NCBI GenBank assembly: GCA_964017065.1
Contig: OZ024787.1
Span: forward strand, 3,934,503-3,998,502
Source: Haliclona indistincta
Lineage: Eukaryota; Porifera; Demospongiae; Haplosclerida; Chalinidae
Direction: 5' to 3'
DNA: 64,000 bases
A program made the translations under genes and the position numbers. Shown here piece after piece: positions 32,862-43,053 of the stretch. The first letter of the stretch is position 1, and each line of letters opens with the position of its first letter. The notes under the pieces are model-generated. The model was not told where the DNA came from. It saw only the letters and a list, made by a program, of their open reading frames with translations, and ran no database searches.

Positions 32862-35490
32862 AGGGAGGGATGGAGGGATGGAGAGAGAGATGGAAAGGGA
32901 GGGAGAGATGATAATGAAGTGGTATGCAAACCACAATATCTGACCAACCAGGAGTATTGGTATCCTGAAACTGTGAGAAAAAAATAAATACGAGAATGAT
33001 ATAATTATCCTTTACCTTGTCCCATAAAAAATCTAAAAAGTACCCAGGAAACATCTAAATAAAGTAAAATTCAAAAATTCATACACATACATGTGTAGTA
33101 ATGCACCAGTCACTCACTGTGTCAAAAATTGTCATTCTGAATATAAGAAATTGAACATGAGATAAAGCGTGAGTGGGTAAAATGAGATGTTCAAACGACT
33201 AGAGACAATAATAATTAGCAAGTGATTATAGGGTCACTCTCGTCCGGCTTACTCGTATTAAAGACTGGAACAGGTTAACAGCAGCGTCAGTATTCAGCTT
33301 CCCTACAACAAGACACAATAATTTTATGTCTTACATTTGAGTCATATAATTTTGATGCAAAAAGTGCCCAAATTTTACAATCCACAAGCCCCAAATTTTG
33401 ACTATAGACCTACATCACATCATTTTGTGTTGCATCAGATAATAATTTGAAACAACCTGTATACTCCCTAGATTCTTGCACATACGTGGGGAAGATGTAT
33501 TGTAGATACAGAAATTTTCGAGTGAGAAATAATTATAAAATTATTTAAAATTAATTTTTATTTTCTAGGGTGGTTGTCCCCTTGAAAATTTGAACAAAAC
33601 GAAAATTTTGCTCCATGCACACGAACATGGCAGTAGCAGTCACACAGTATCAGAACTCTTTCTACTAGGCACCAGCAAGGCGTTGCAATTATTTTTATAA
33701 TGCTTACAGAGACATCTGTGAAACTAATGTGTAGAAACACTTGAACTACACGACAAAACCACATCACTGGCTACAGTAGTGATGGAAGTGTTGACGAACG
33801 GGATCTGTGCTGATACACACTCCATGAAGGATCTGGCAGCTCAAGCTACAGAGTTGTAAAGGCGCTGAAGAGTTACAGTGTGACTGGATGGACGTGCCTA
33901 CTTACTGTAGCTATCCAATACGGTACCATTTAAAATTTTTGTTGCACTAATGATTTGATGATTTAATTTTTGAGGCGGCTTCAACCTCGAAAATAAATTA
34001 CCTCAAAAATTTTACGTCTATAGTATAATTTATGTGATCTCTCCTTCTTACCTTCATTGAAGCAGACTCCTTCAATATACTCGTACATGGTGAGCATCAT
34101 GACGTCTAGTTTATCGGCATTCAGGTTGGTCATGTTGTCATGGAGACAGTGACACGGGAAGAGAGTGGGCGTGGTAGTAGTTGGAACAAGATAGGTTGAG
34201 TCGGCGTGACTACCTTGATCCTGTCAGGAGAGAGAGAGAAGAGGTAAAGGAAGAAAAGTGAAGAGCTCACCATTTCCACATCAAACATGGTGTCCTCCTG
34301 CATTACGTCACACGATGACTCCATTCCTCCCTCTTCCTCATCCAACTCAGACCGAGAGGGAAGTTCAACCTTATCAACAATAGACAATGAACAGACAGAC
34401 AAACAATAAATACAGTCAATGCATTGACAAGACGATACAAAAAACAGATTCAAGAGATAAGGCAGCTGCAATCATAGTGGGAAAAGGCAGTGGTTTACAT
34501 GTAGCTGACATACACATTTGGGCACGTTACAGAAAGCATCAGAGTAGTACGTTGTATCAACATGCAGTGCTCACGTCAATGAGGGTCATCTTGAGCACTA
34601 GGAGGTGTATGATATCATCCGAGAGCGTGGGACAGTAGCTGATGATGAAGAGACAGTTCCGTACGAACACCTCCTGTAACATAACATGCTCGTCAGTGTT
34701 CTCTCCAGGAATAAACATTCAAGTGGCACAGGGACATATTATATTAGCCAAAATTAGCACTTTTGGAATTTGTATAGTCTGTAACTATGATTTCAAGCAC
34801 ACAATAACCCCGAAATAGTGTATAATAATCTTGAGAATTCAAGTGGTGCAAAGAACAGCCTAACAAGAACACTGATACTCGTGTGGTAACCAGTACTCAC
34901 CCACCTGCTGATCGGCTGGCTTAGTACGAAATGGGGCTTTTGATTCCAGCACTTTGAATAAATAGGAAGGTGATCTATAATAATAGTGTGTAACACAGGA
35001 TCAGACATGTATAAAATGTACGACAGACACAAAGGGCGCACACATAACAAAGCTGACTGTTTTCACTGTAATGTATGTACAATGTGTGTACAGCATACGT
35101 TGGTATTAGTTCTAAGATGGTCTTCAAAGCCTCGTGTGTGTTTGAGTACACCTTCTCTGACTCTAGCGGCACTGAGAAAGAGAAACAAGACTGAATGAAT
35201 AAAACAGCTACTCAAATACATTGCTCAGTGTTCACACCTTGCAAATATACAAGGAGAGACTAGATCTTAATACTTGGAATTGAAGTTATCTCAATTCTTG
35301 TCTATCTCACCTGGTTTAAAAATCTGAAGTACAAGCATGTTGAGAACTGATTTGAGATAGAAGGTTTGAGCAGAGAGCAGGTCAGATAGGTAGTCAATGT
35401 ATATCTCTACCACTTCCTGCTCCTGGTCAGCCCATGACAGATGCTGGGAGGAGGAGAAGAGGAAGGAAGAGAAGACAAAGGATATCAAAA

Positions 35491-35542
<52 letters not shown>

Positions 35543-35547
35543 GGCAG

Positions 35548-35579
<32 letters not shown>

Positions 35580-36133
35580 AGGGAGAGGGAGAGGGAGAGG
35601 GAGAGGGAGAGGGAGAGGGAGAGGGAGAGGGAAGGAGGGGGAAGAAGGGAGGGAGTGAGAGATAGAGAGAGAGGGAGGAAGAGAGTGTGAGATAGAGAGA
35701 GAGGGAGAGAGGAAGAGAGGAGGGAAAGGGAAGGAGAGAGTTAGAGAGAGAGGGAGTGAGTGATAGAGAGGAAGGAGGGATAGAGAGAAGAAGGAAAGGT
35801 GAAATTTCTTACCAACGTAGCTCCAACAAGATCGTCACATTCCTTGTTGAACTGTGACACGCACATCTTCAGCGCCTGTAGCCATCGACGCATCACCACA
35901 ACCTACACAAAGAAAGAATAATTCGTGTGTTTGTGCTAAGAGCTCAACACGACCTTTATATCCTTCTTTGACAACTGTTCAATGACATCTTGATAATCTT
36001 TTTGCTCGCCCTGCACTCAAACGAACCACACGTTAAAACAAGTACAGGCAGTCGTACTGACCTCCTTTCTCCTTTTTACCGCCTCTAAGACGTACTTGGC
36101 GAGCACAACGGGGCCTCGTCCCCTAGCACTCAT
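30471..36133 (-). CDS. RRN3: RNA polymerase I transcription initiation factor RRN3 (TIF-IA)
   Basis: Twenty coding exons recognised on the minus strand: 36133-36062, 36010-35954, 35902-35813, 35443-35311, 35171-35099, 34974-34906, 34673-34575, 34369-34271, 34220-34052, 33302-33253, 33136-33118, 33054-33016, 32479-32410, 32340-32296, 32247-32116, 32064-32000, 31951-31918, 31857-31714, 30664-30604, 30557-30471. Conserved RRN3 blocks appear in order: YIDYLSDLLSAQTFYLKSVL, YIASFIARAKFVST, FYSLCQAVFYVFVFRHRSLL, LNFERLITSQLNPLK, ICLPSVVEMFAAVA, CFFPFDPYCLKR, and the C-terminal HTPSSFTPSSMDS. The protein bridges RNA polymerase I to the rDNA promoter-bound SL1 complex. About 535 residues are covered; human RRN3 is about 650. 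The exon for the block between 33253 and 32479 (around FFMFYL in human) is weak or partly missed. A 665-bp mobile element lies in the intron 30665-31713. Confidence 0.9.
30917..31581. mobile_element. Element with about 85-bp inverted ends in an RRN3 intron
   Basis: Left arm tagcctcgtccccaggctct... and right arm ...agagcctggggacgaggcta are reverse complements over about 85 bp (to the gcgcatgcgc block at 30995 and 31497). The interior holds a minus-strand open frame (31055-31543) with GLPQHVCMKCVGRAETLEK, which resembles the last Cys pair of a zinc-finger-associated (ZAD-like) domain. It may be a captured exon, and no transposase is visible. Confidence 0.6.
32757..32910. repeat. (GA)n / (GGGA)n microsatellite in an RRN3 intron
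   Basis: Pure ga run at about 32788-32850 flanked by ggga-type repeats. On the RRN3 transcript it is a long (TC)n tract upstream of the exon at 32479. Confidence 0.95.
35497..35800. repeat. (GA)n and (GAGAGG)n tract in an RRN3 intron
   Basis: ga runs, then about eleven gagagg units (35566-35632), then degenerate gagaggaag. On the RRN3 strand it runs as polypyrimidine toward the 3' splice site at 35444. Confidence 0.95.
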
Positions 36134-36198
36134 TCTTTGATCGACATGCTGACATCGTACCCAAACCACGTGTCTCGATCCGTCACGCCCACTTCAAG
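36134..36198. promoter_or_regulatory. 65-bp bidirectional promoter, RRN3/COX11
   Basis: Only 65 bp separate the RRN3 start codon (36133, minus) and the COX11 start codon (36199, plus). It includes ctttgatcgacatgctgaca and cccacttcaag, with no TATA box. The two 5' UTRs must be very short or overlap. Confidence 0.7.
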
Positions 36199-36891
36199 AT
36201 GGCCGCTTATACTTGCAGATCGAGCTGTAGATTCTGGAGAGCTTTTCTACCTACCACACGATCAGTGCACGATTTCTACTCTCAATGCAACAATTCTATT
36301 TCTCTCAGAAACTATAGTTCGTCATGCACTGGAAAGTCGAGTCTGTTTTGCTCAAGAAAATGGTCAAACTCTTTTCAGATTTCATCTCAGAATTCTTCAA
36401 TGTTTCTATTAACAAGTCGTAGAAGGACTGGCTCATTTTTAAATATAACTGCTTGCTTACTGGGTCCGCGGAGGTTCTTTTCGAGCGGTTACCGTCACAA
36501 TCAAAGTGGTAGTGGTGGACTAAGCAGTGCCAACAGACGATCTGTGATCTACATGATTGCTATAGCAGTGGGCGTGCTGGGTCTCACGTATGCTGCTGTA
36601 CCACTGTACAGAATATTTTGTCAGGTACCATCAAATGATCTCACTTCACTATGTACACTGTGTAATTGGTGTTTGCATGTGACAATTTAAGAGAGTGGAA
36701 ATTCAACCTGTTGAATAAACTAACACACCAATTGTTGTTCACTTCACTGTAATAACAAAAGCACTTGCTACACACATTTCTTGCATAGTTGATACACTTT
36801 ATACTCCACACTCTTTTTCCCAAAAGTGCTATTATATATCCACCCAGTCTTGTTTTGTTTACTCTCCCTCTCTCCTTTCTCTCCCTTTTTT

Positions 36892-36946
<55 letters not shown>

Positions 36947-38609
36947 CTCTCTCTTTCTCTCTCCCTCCCTCTCTCCCACTCTCTCTTCCTCCTCTCTTTC
37001 TCCATCTCTCTCCCTCCCTCTCTCCCCCTCTCCTCCCTCTCTCTCTCCCTCTCTCTCTTCCTCCTCTCTCTTTCCATCTCTCCCTCTCCTATCTCTCTCC
37101 CTCTCTCTCAGGCTACTGGTTATGGAGGGACAGTTGTGAAGACCGAAGCTAGTGAGAAGGTTGAAAAGATGGAGCCAGATCGTGATAGAGAGCTTACCAT
37201 CAGGTGAGAGGTACATGTACAAAAAAATTTCAGAATAAAGAATACTGTTCTTTTTTCACATGTAAACATTTTAATTACAGATTCAATGCTGACAGAAGTT
37301 CCTCCATGAGATGGAATTTTAAACCACAGCAGAGAGAAATAAAGGTTTGTTCAATTTTTGTCCTTCATCACTCTCTTCGTGTTGTTTCTTTACATAGTTA
37401 GTTCCTGGTGAGACAGCTCTAGCTTTCTACACAGCTACCAATCCCACCAATGAACCAATCATAGGCATCGCCACCTACAATGTGATTCCATACGAAGCTG
37501 GTCTTTACTTTAACAAAATACAGGTACAGTGGAACCCCTCTTAGAGGACACCCCTCGTCCCTCTGTAATGGCACTTAATGAATCCTAAATATAACGTATA
37601 ATAAACCCTGACCAGAGGACACCCTCTCTATATTGGACGATTTTATTGGTCCCAATGGTGTCCGCCTTAGAGAGTTTCCACTGTATACACACATGCTCAT
37701 GTAGTGTTGAGGCAATAAGCTTCAATAGTGACACTGCTCAGTGAATTTAAGATCCTGAACATCTGGTGTTTTAGTCAAACGTTTAGTGAAAATTTTTACA
37801 CCTCAATTTTAAAATCTGGTAAATAATTATACCATGGGACTGATCCACTCTGCATTGCGTTGTAACAGAAGTCGATCCATAGCGCTGCTACGACTCGTGA
37901 AAACAGTGCTGTATTGGATGTATGCGTTATGTTGCAATTGTTGACTTCCAGTTGTGACACTGGATTAGTTAGCGCTTACCTCATTGTGTCTGGTGTCATT
38001 GTTTCCTGACTGGACTACCAATAGTCAGTTTCTGAACACAAACATGTGTGATCACTGCATCATACTCTTGTTCATCAGGCTTGTGTTAACAGTATCAAAT
38101 ACCAATGCCTATTATAGAGCTTTGTGTGTGGAATAATTATGATGTCAAACATCAAAGCTCTTTATTTACTAGCTTGAATTCACAGTAGGCTTTGTTGTGT
38201 GCCTCCAGAGGAAGTGGTGGTAAGAGGTGGGCGGTTTCTGAGATGGGCTAGATAAGTGTTGTTTGTGACTAACTCTTCTCTGCCTTTATTTCTAGTGTTT
38301 CTGTTTCGAGGAGCAAAGGCTGAATCCAAGAGAAGAGGTCGGTGAAAATACATTCCACTAATAACAGCTTTTTTGCTGTTTACACAACAACTGCATCAGT
38401 GTAGTTGACAAAATCTGTACCTTTGTGTACTTAGTTCAAATTACCTTTATCTGTAGGTTGACATGCCAGTGTTTTTTTACATTGACCCGGACTTCTCGGA
38501 AGACCCTGCACTAGCTAAAGTGAACACTATTATTCTCTCGTACACTTTCTTCGAGGCGAAGGAGGGGGATGAATTTGTCATTCCTCAACCTCATACAAAC
38601 CGTCAATAA
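36199..38609 (+). CDS. COX11: Cytochrome c oxidase assembly protein COX11
   Basis: Six exons: 36199-36624, 37112-37203, 37281-37344, 37398-37523, 38296-38337, 38457-38609; all phases fit and give 300 residues. The first about 110 residues are Ser/Arg-rich, acid-poor and suit a long mitochondrial presequence. One inner-membrane helix follows (VIYMIAIAVGVLGLTYAAVP), then YRIFCQ and ATGYGGTV. The intermembrane-space domain has FNADRSSSMRWNFKPQQREI, LVPGETALAFYTATNPT, EAGLYFNKIQ and the copper-binding CFCFEEQRLNP at the exon 4/5 junction, ending FFYIDPDFSEDP and FFEAKEGDEF. COX11 delivers copper to the CuB site of COX1. The start was chosen as the first ATG of the only frame reaching the presequence. 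Intron 1 is dominated by a (CT)n microsatellite that runs directly into the acceptor. Confidence 0.93.
36859..37111 (+). repeat. (CT)n microsatellite up to the COX11 exon 2 acceptor
   Basis: About 25 ct units (36893-36941), then ct/ccct-rich sequence continuous to ctctctctcag|GCTACT at 37111. Confidence 0.95.
37526..37684. mobile_element. Family-C miniature inverted-repeat element, copy 1
   Basis: acagtggaacccctcttaga at the left pairs imperfectly with cgccttagagagtttccact at the right; the centre is agaggacaccctctctatat. It lies in COX11 intron 4. Copy 2 is at 63587-63752. Confidence 0.7.
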
Positions 38610-39160
38610 ACTCTATTGGTCGATCTTTTGTATGAAATTATTATCATCAATCACTCATTCAACCACTCACACACACACTCGCTCACTCACTCACACACAT
38701 ACTCACCCACTCACTCACTCACACACATGCTCACTCACTCACTCACTCACTCACTCACTCACTCACTCACAGGTTCACTTATTTCAATGCCCAATTCTAC
38801 CTCTTTGACCTTTCTTATATTCTACCTCTCTTATATCTATGATGTGTGTTAGAATTTTTGTCAAGTTTCTTTTTATTCAAAACAAGACTTTCATGGTAAT
38901 ATCATAATCGGCAGAATAAGAGTAAAGTGGAGAATGTGAATAGTGATAAGCAAATAAATAATTGGTGAGTAGCAGCAGTTCATGGCAAAGTAACAGCAAA
39001 AATAAGTTATAAATAATAATTACTAATAATAGTAACATGTTACGGTGCCACATGTTACTAATAATAGTAACAGTTGCAAAAGGTGATGCAAAATAGCTTG
39101 GCAGCAGAATAATTTGACACAGGTAAAATTTAAATTTCAGCAGAGTCAACACAAACATTC
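38610..39160. other. Convergent 3' flanks of COX11 and the ankyrin gene
   Basis: Holds a (cact)n/(cactca)n microsatellite (38652-38770) and a short palindrome (taatagtaacatgttacggtgccacatgttactaataatag, about 39025-39070); no gene seen. Confidence 0.6.
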
Positions 39161-42100
39161 TCATCCGACAAGTTGTTCGTCCAGATAACCAGAGTCGACC
39201 AAGAGGCAAACAATTTCATTGTATCCGTTTGCACGGGCTAGTTCCAGAGCTTCAGCTGCTTCCTCGAGCATATTGTTTCGAATTGCACCATTGTCGATCA
39301 GAAGTTGAACAACTTCAACATTTCCACTGTTACAAGCGAGTTTGAGTGGAGTGAAGTTGTCCTCAGTTTTCGTGTGAATGATTGTCTCGTCAAGAGCCAA
39401 GATGTCCTCCACGACCTTTGAGAGACCTCTGATTATAGCGATGTGGAAAGGCGTTCTTCCAGACAGATCAACACAGCAGTAGTCAGCTCCCCGATTGATC
39501 AGGTAGCGGGCAACTTCTATGTGGCCGTTGTATATAGCAAGGTGCAGCGCAGTCTCCTTGCGTCCATTTGTCTGTGTGTCAACAGGAACTTGATGGTTGA
39601 GGAGGATCTTGACCAGCTCGATGAAGCCGCCATTGCTAGCGTCAATCAGAGGCGTCCAGTTGCTGCTGTCAACTACGTCACAGCAAGCACCAGCTGAGAT
39701 GAGGCTCTGCACAACCTCCGTCTGACCCTTGAGACAGGCTAGGTGAAGCGGTGTTCGACCATCGTTTGACTGGACCTCAATGTCGACGTCTTGCTGCAGG
39801 AAGAGGCAGACAGTGGTGACATGTCCCTCCTGAGCTGCAAGATGGAGAGGAGACCATCCATCCTTGTCCTGGGCTTCAAGGTCACAGTCGTGCTTCAGCA
39901 GTGCTTGACAGACTTCTAGACCTCCATTGAAAGCAGCGAGATGAAGGCAATTTCGGCCAGTGTCTATCACACGATTGACGTCAGCTCCTCGATCGATCAG
40001 AACTTGAACAGCTTCAAGTTGGCACTTGTTGCACGCTGAGTGAAGCGGAGTCCACTTCTTGCAGTCGATGGCGTCTGTTTGCGGAGAGTGAGAGAAAAGA
40101 AGCTTGACAATTTTAGCGTGACCATGCATAGCAGAGAGGTGAAGAGGAATTCGAAGGTTGTTGGCTTGAATCGTAGCATCTGCTCCTGCGTTCAAAAGTA
40201 GGTCGACCACATCTTGATGACCCTCCTGAGCTGCTAGATGCAACGGTGTCCAGCCATCTTTGTCCTTCTCGTGAAGGTCAATGCCGGTCTTGAGCAGGAC
40301 ACTAGCGACATCTTTGTGACCGTTGAAACAGCACAGGTGTAGAGCATTTCTTCCCATTTGAATTTTAGCGTTGAAATCTGCTCCCTTCCATATCAGTGTC
40401 TTGGCGGCTCCGACGTGACCCTTGTTGCAAGCCGAATGAAGCGGTGTCCACTGCTTAGCATCACAGTCGTTCACAATCGCTCCCTTCGATGTCAGATAGT
40501 TGATAATCACTGAATGACCAGAGGAGGAACACATGTGGAGTGGTTTGCGACCACTGTTCGAGACGGCGTGAATATCTGATCCACTGTTGACCAACAGTTC
40601 GACGACATTGAGCGAACCCTCTTGTGCAGCTAGATGAAGTGGTGTCCAACCTTCACCATCTTTGTCGTTGAGATCGACTTTGTTCCTGAGTAGCAAGCGG
40701 CAGATGTCCATGTGACCGTTGAAAGCCGAGAGATGAAGAGGGTTTCGACCACCACCTATTTTGACACTGACTTTTGCTTCTTTAGTGAGGAGGTAGCGGG
40801 CAATGGTCTGGTGGTTGTGGTGGCAGGCAATGCACAGTGGCGTCCACTGTCTTACATCCTTGAGGTCGATATCGGCGCCCTGGGCACAAAGGTACTGGAC
40901 AACAGTGAGCTTGCCCTTCATGCATGCGAGATGAAGAGGAGATCGAAGGTTATGAGACTGAATGTTGACATCAGCTCCGAGACGAACTAGACCGGCGAGA
41001 ATTTCCATGTGACCCTCTTGTGCACACAGGTGTAGTGGTGTCCAACCTTTCTCGTCCTTGACACACCATTTCGAACCCTTATCGATTAGGTTCTTCGCAA
41101 TGGACGTATGCCCATGGTAGCAGGCTGAGTGAAGAGGAATGCGATTATTCTTCGCCATGGTGTTGATGTCGATTTTCTTTTGAGTGAGAAGAAGTCGGAC
41201 AATCCTCTCGTGACCTTCTTGTACCGCGAGGTGCAGAGGGCTCCAGTGGTCCTTGTCTTGGAGCGTATAATCGATTCCATGCTTGATCAGCAGCTCAGCA
41301 ACTTCAAAGTGCCCTTCGAAGGAGGCAAGATGTAGCGCATTGCGACCACTCTCGATTGTGTCGTTGATAGAGGCTCCTTGATCGACAATCAGCTTGACAA
41401 TGTCGTAGTAACCATGTTGGCAGGCAACGTGAAGAGGACTCCACTTCTTACAATCGGTCACCTTTACGCTTGCTCCTTGTTTTACTAAGAAATCGGCAAC
41501 GTGGATCTCTCCCTTCAGGACTGCATTGTGGAGCGGTGTTCTCCCATTGCCAGCCTGGGCATTGACAGATACAGCAAGACCAGCCATAGAGAGAAAAAGC
41601 TCGACAATATCTATGTGACCCTCCTGAGCGGCAAGATGGAGAGGTGTCCAGCCATCCTTGTCCTCTGTTTTCACAAGGTGGTTATTGCCCATTGCTAGAA
41701 TGGGCAAAATGCACTTGAGGTGACCGTGGAAACTTGCAGCGTGGATAGCATTTCGTCCCGTGCAGCTACTGACGAGCTTAAAATCAGGAGAGTATTTGCA
41801 AATGAGCTCGACTACTTCTGCATGACCTTCTTGCGATGCTAGCACCACTGCAGTCCACCCTTCATCATCCTGAACATTCACCGATGCAGAGTTTTCAAGG
41901 AGCAGCTTCACGCACTGAAGGTGACCTTCAAAAGCAGAGAGATGAAGAGGGGTTCTTCCAATCTGGACTCTTTTATCGACGTCTGCTTCTTCTTTGATGA
42001 GAAACTCGGCTATGTGCACCTTATTGTATTGGCAGGCATAGTGAAGAGGAGACCAACCTTTGCAGTCAACTGTGTTGACCAATCCGGGCCGCATGTTTCG

Positions 42101-42505
42101 AAGGACTAATTTGACAGTTGTCAAAGAGCCGCTGAACACAGCCTCGTGAAGACTATTTGTGCCAGTCGACTCACAGACTGCCTCGGGATTGGCGCCATAA
42201 TCGAGCAACATTTGCGCAATCTCATCTTGACCATAATTACAGGCTATGTGGAGTGGAGCATAGCCGTCGTCATCGGTAACCGACGTACTGGCCCCTTTCT
42301 CGAGTAGAATACGACAAATTTCACGACTAGTGCTTTCGATAGCTAAGTGGAGGGCAGTGAGGTTATTGTGCTGGTCAGGGCCCCGTAAGGGTTCATTGAG
42401 TGCTTCTACTACCTCATTGTTGTCGGAAAGAATCTGCTCCACTTTGTCATAGTCGCCACGGGAGCACGCATGATGCAACTGAAGTAGCTGATCTCGAAAC
42501 ATCAC
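39161..42505 (-). CDS. All-ankyrin-repeat protein (about 33 repeats)
   Basis: One exon, 1,114 residues, practically all ankyrin repeats of about 33 residues; no TM, signal peptide or other domain is visible. Repeats follow a four-repeat pattern: one with CKxWTPLHxAC, one with GRNxLHLxAFxGH, one with KDGWTPLHLAAQEGH, one with NxRxPLHLxxxxGH; this super-repeat recurs about six times between residues 140 and 970. It is probably an intracellular scaffold. An acceptor-like ttacag sits 12 nt upstream of the ATG (minus strand) and a matching donor (AGACAG|GTAAGC) at 42651, so a 5' untranslated exon at about 42651-42900 is likely. It is divergent from the gene at 43054. Confidence 0.85.
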   Translation of the reverse strand: MMFRDQLLQLHHACSRGDYDKVEQILSDNNEVVEALNEPLRGPDQHNNLTALHLAIESTSREICRILLEKGASTSVTDDDGYAPLHIACNYGQDEIAQMLLDYGANPEAVCESTGTNSLHEAVFSGSLTTVKLVLRNMRPGLVNTVDCKGWSPLHYACQYNKVHIAEFLIKEEADVDKRVQIGRTPLHLSAFEGHLQCVKLLLENSASVNVQDDEGWTAVVLASQEGHAEVVELICKYSPDFKLVSSCTGRNAIHAASFHGHLKCILPILAMGNNHLVKTEDKDGWTPLHLAAQEGHIDIVELFLSMAGLAVSVNAQAGNGRTPLHNAVLKGEIHVADFLVKQGASVKVTDCKKWSPLHVACQHGYYDIVKLIVDQGASINDTIESGRNALHLASFEGHFEVAELLIKHGIDYTLQDKDHWSPLHLAVQEGHERIVRLLLTQKKIDINTMAKNNRIPLHSACYHGHTSIAKNLIDKGSKWCVKDEKGWTPLHLCAQEGHMEILAGLVRLGADVNIQSHNLRSPLHLACMKGKLTVVQYLCAQGADIDLKDVRQWTPLCIACHHNHQTIARYLLTKEAKVSVKIGGGRNPLHLSAFNGHMDICRLLLRNKVDLNDKDGEGWTPLHLAAQEGSLNVVELLVNSGSDIHAVSNSGRKPLHMCSSSGHSVIINYLTSKGAIVNDCDAKQWTPLHSACNKGHVGAAKTLIWKGADFNAKIQMGRNALHLCCFNGHKDVASVLLKTGIDLHEKDKDGWTPLHLAAQEGHQDVVDLLLNAGADATIQANNLRIPLHLSAMHGHAKIVKLLFSHSPQTDAIDCKKWTPLHSACNKCQLEAVQVLIDRGADVNRVIDTGRNCLHLAAFNGGLEVCQALLKHDCDLEAQDKDGWSPLHLAAQEGHVTTVCLFLQQDVDIEVQSNDGRTPLHLACLKGQTEVVQSLISAGACCDVVDSSNWTPLIDASNGGFIELVKILLNHQVPVDTQTNGRKETALHLAIYNGHIEVARYLINRGADYCCVDLSGRTPFHIAIIRGLSKVVEDILALDETIIHTKTEDNFTPLKLACNSGNVEVVQLLIDNGAIRNNMLEEAAEALELARANGYNEIVCLLVDSGYLDEQLVG

Positions 42506-43053
42506 AGAGTCATCTGTAACAAATTAAAAAAAAGTTCCATCAACTGCAGTGTCTTATCATCAACACGCACAAGAGACATACACATCAAAACGTTTAGAAG
42601 CACGTTTCTAGCGATGGTATTTCTTTGTCATTTGTCATTGTCTCTGCTTACCTGTCTTGTGCTGTCGTGCGACGCCAGCGAAAGGGCGTAGGTCACGTCC
42701 AGGGTAGCGCAGGACGAGTAGTCTGACTCAGCTAGGCAAAGAAGAAGGCGAGACTTCTGGGGGGCAAATGTCGTGCAATAACGTGGGCGCGATGCGGTCA
42801 GATCTAAAAGAGGAGGAGTTGAGAGGCGTGTCTTGTCGTGGGAGGGGCTCGAGTTTTGAGAAAGAAGGTCGAACCACTGGAACGCGAGTACTGTTTTTCA
42901 AGACAACTTCTGCCATCTTTATTATGGTATACAAGCATCATTTGCTAATGACAGCTTTAATACGCGTAGACCACTAACACTTGGCTGTGCACGGTGAGTG
43001 ACAGTGCGTTTTGTTGTTTACAAGACGTTTAGCATTCTTTCTGCTTCTAAAAG
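42506..43053. promoter_or_regulatory. Divergent promoter region with probable 5' UTR exon of the ankyrin gene
   Basis: The minus-strand donor at 42650/42651 and the acceptor at 42517 define a likely first intron. The upstream exon lacks a start codon in frame with the ankyrin ORF. A minus-strand ORF (42728-42934, beginning MAEVVLKNSTRVP in a favourable context) could be an upstream ORF or chance. Confidence 0.45.

Noticed and set aside
32717..33054. Arg/Glu- or Ser/Leu-rich ORFs over (GA)n tracts (also 35397-35690 and 36641-37222)
   Set aside because: Microsatellite translations within introns of RRN3 and COX11.
39443..42109. Several plus-strand ORFs opposite the ankyrin gene
   Set aside because: Shadows of the 1,114-codon minus-strand frame.
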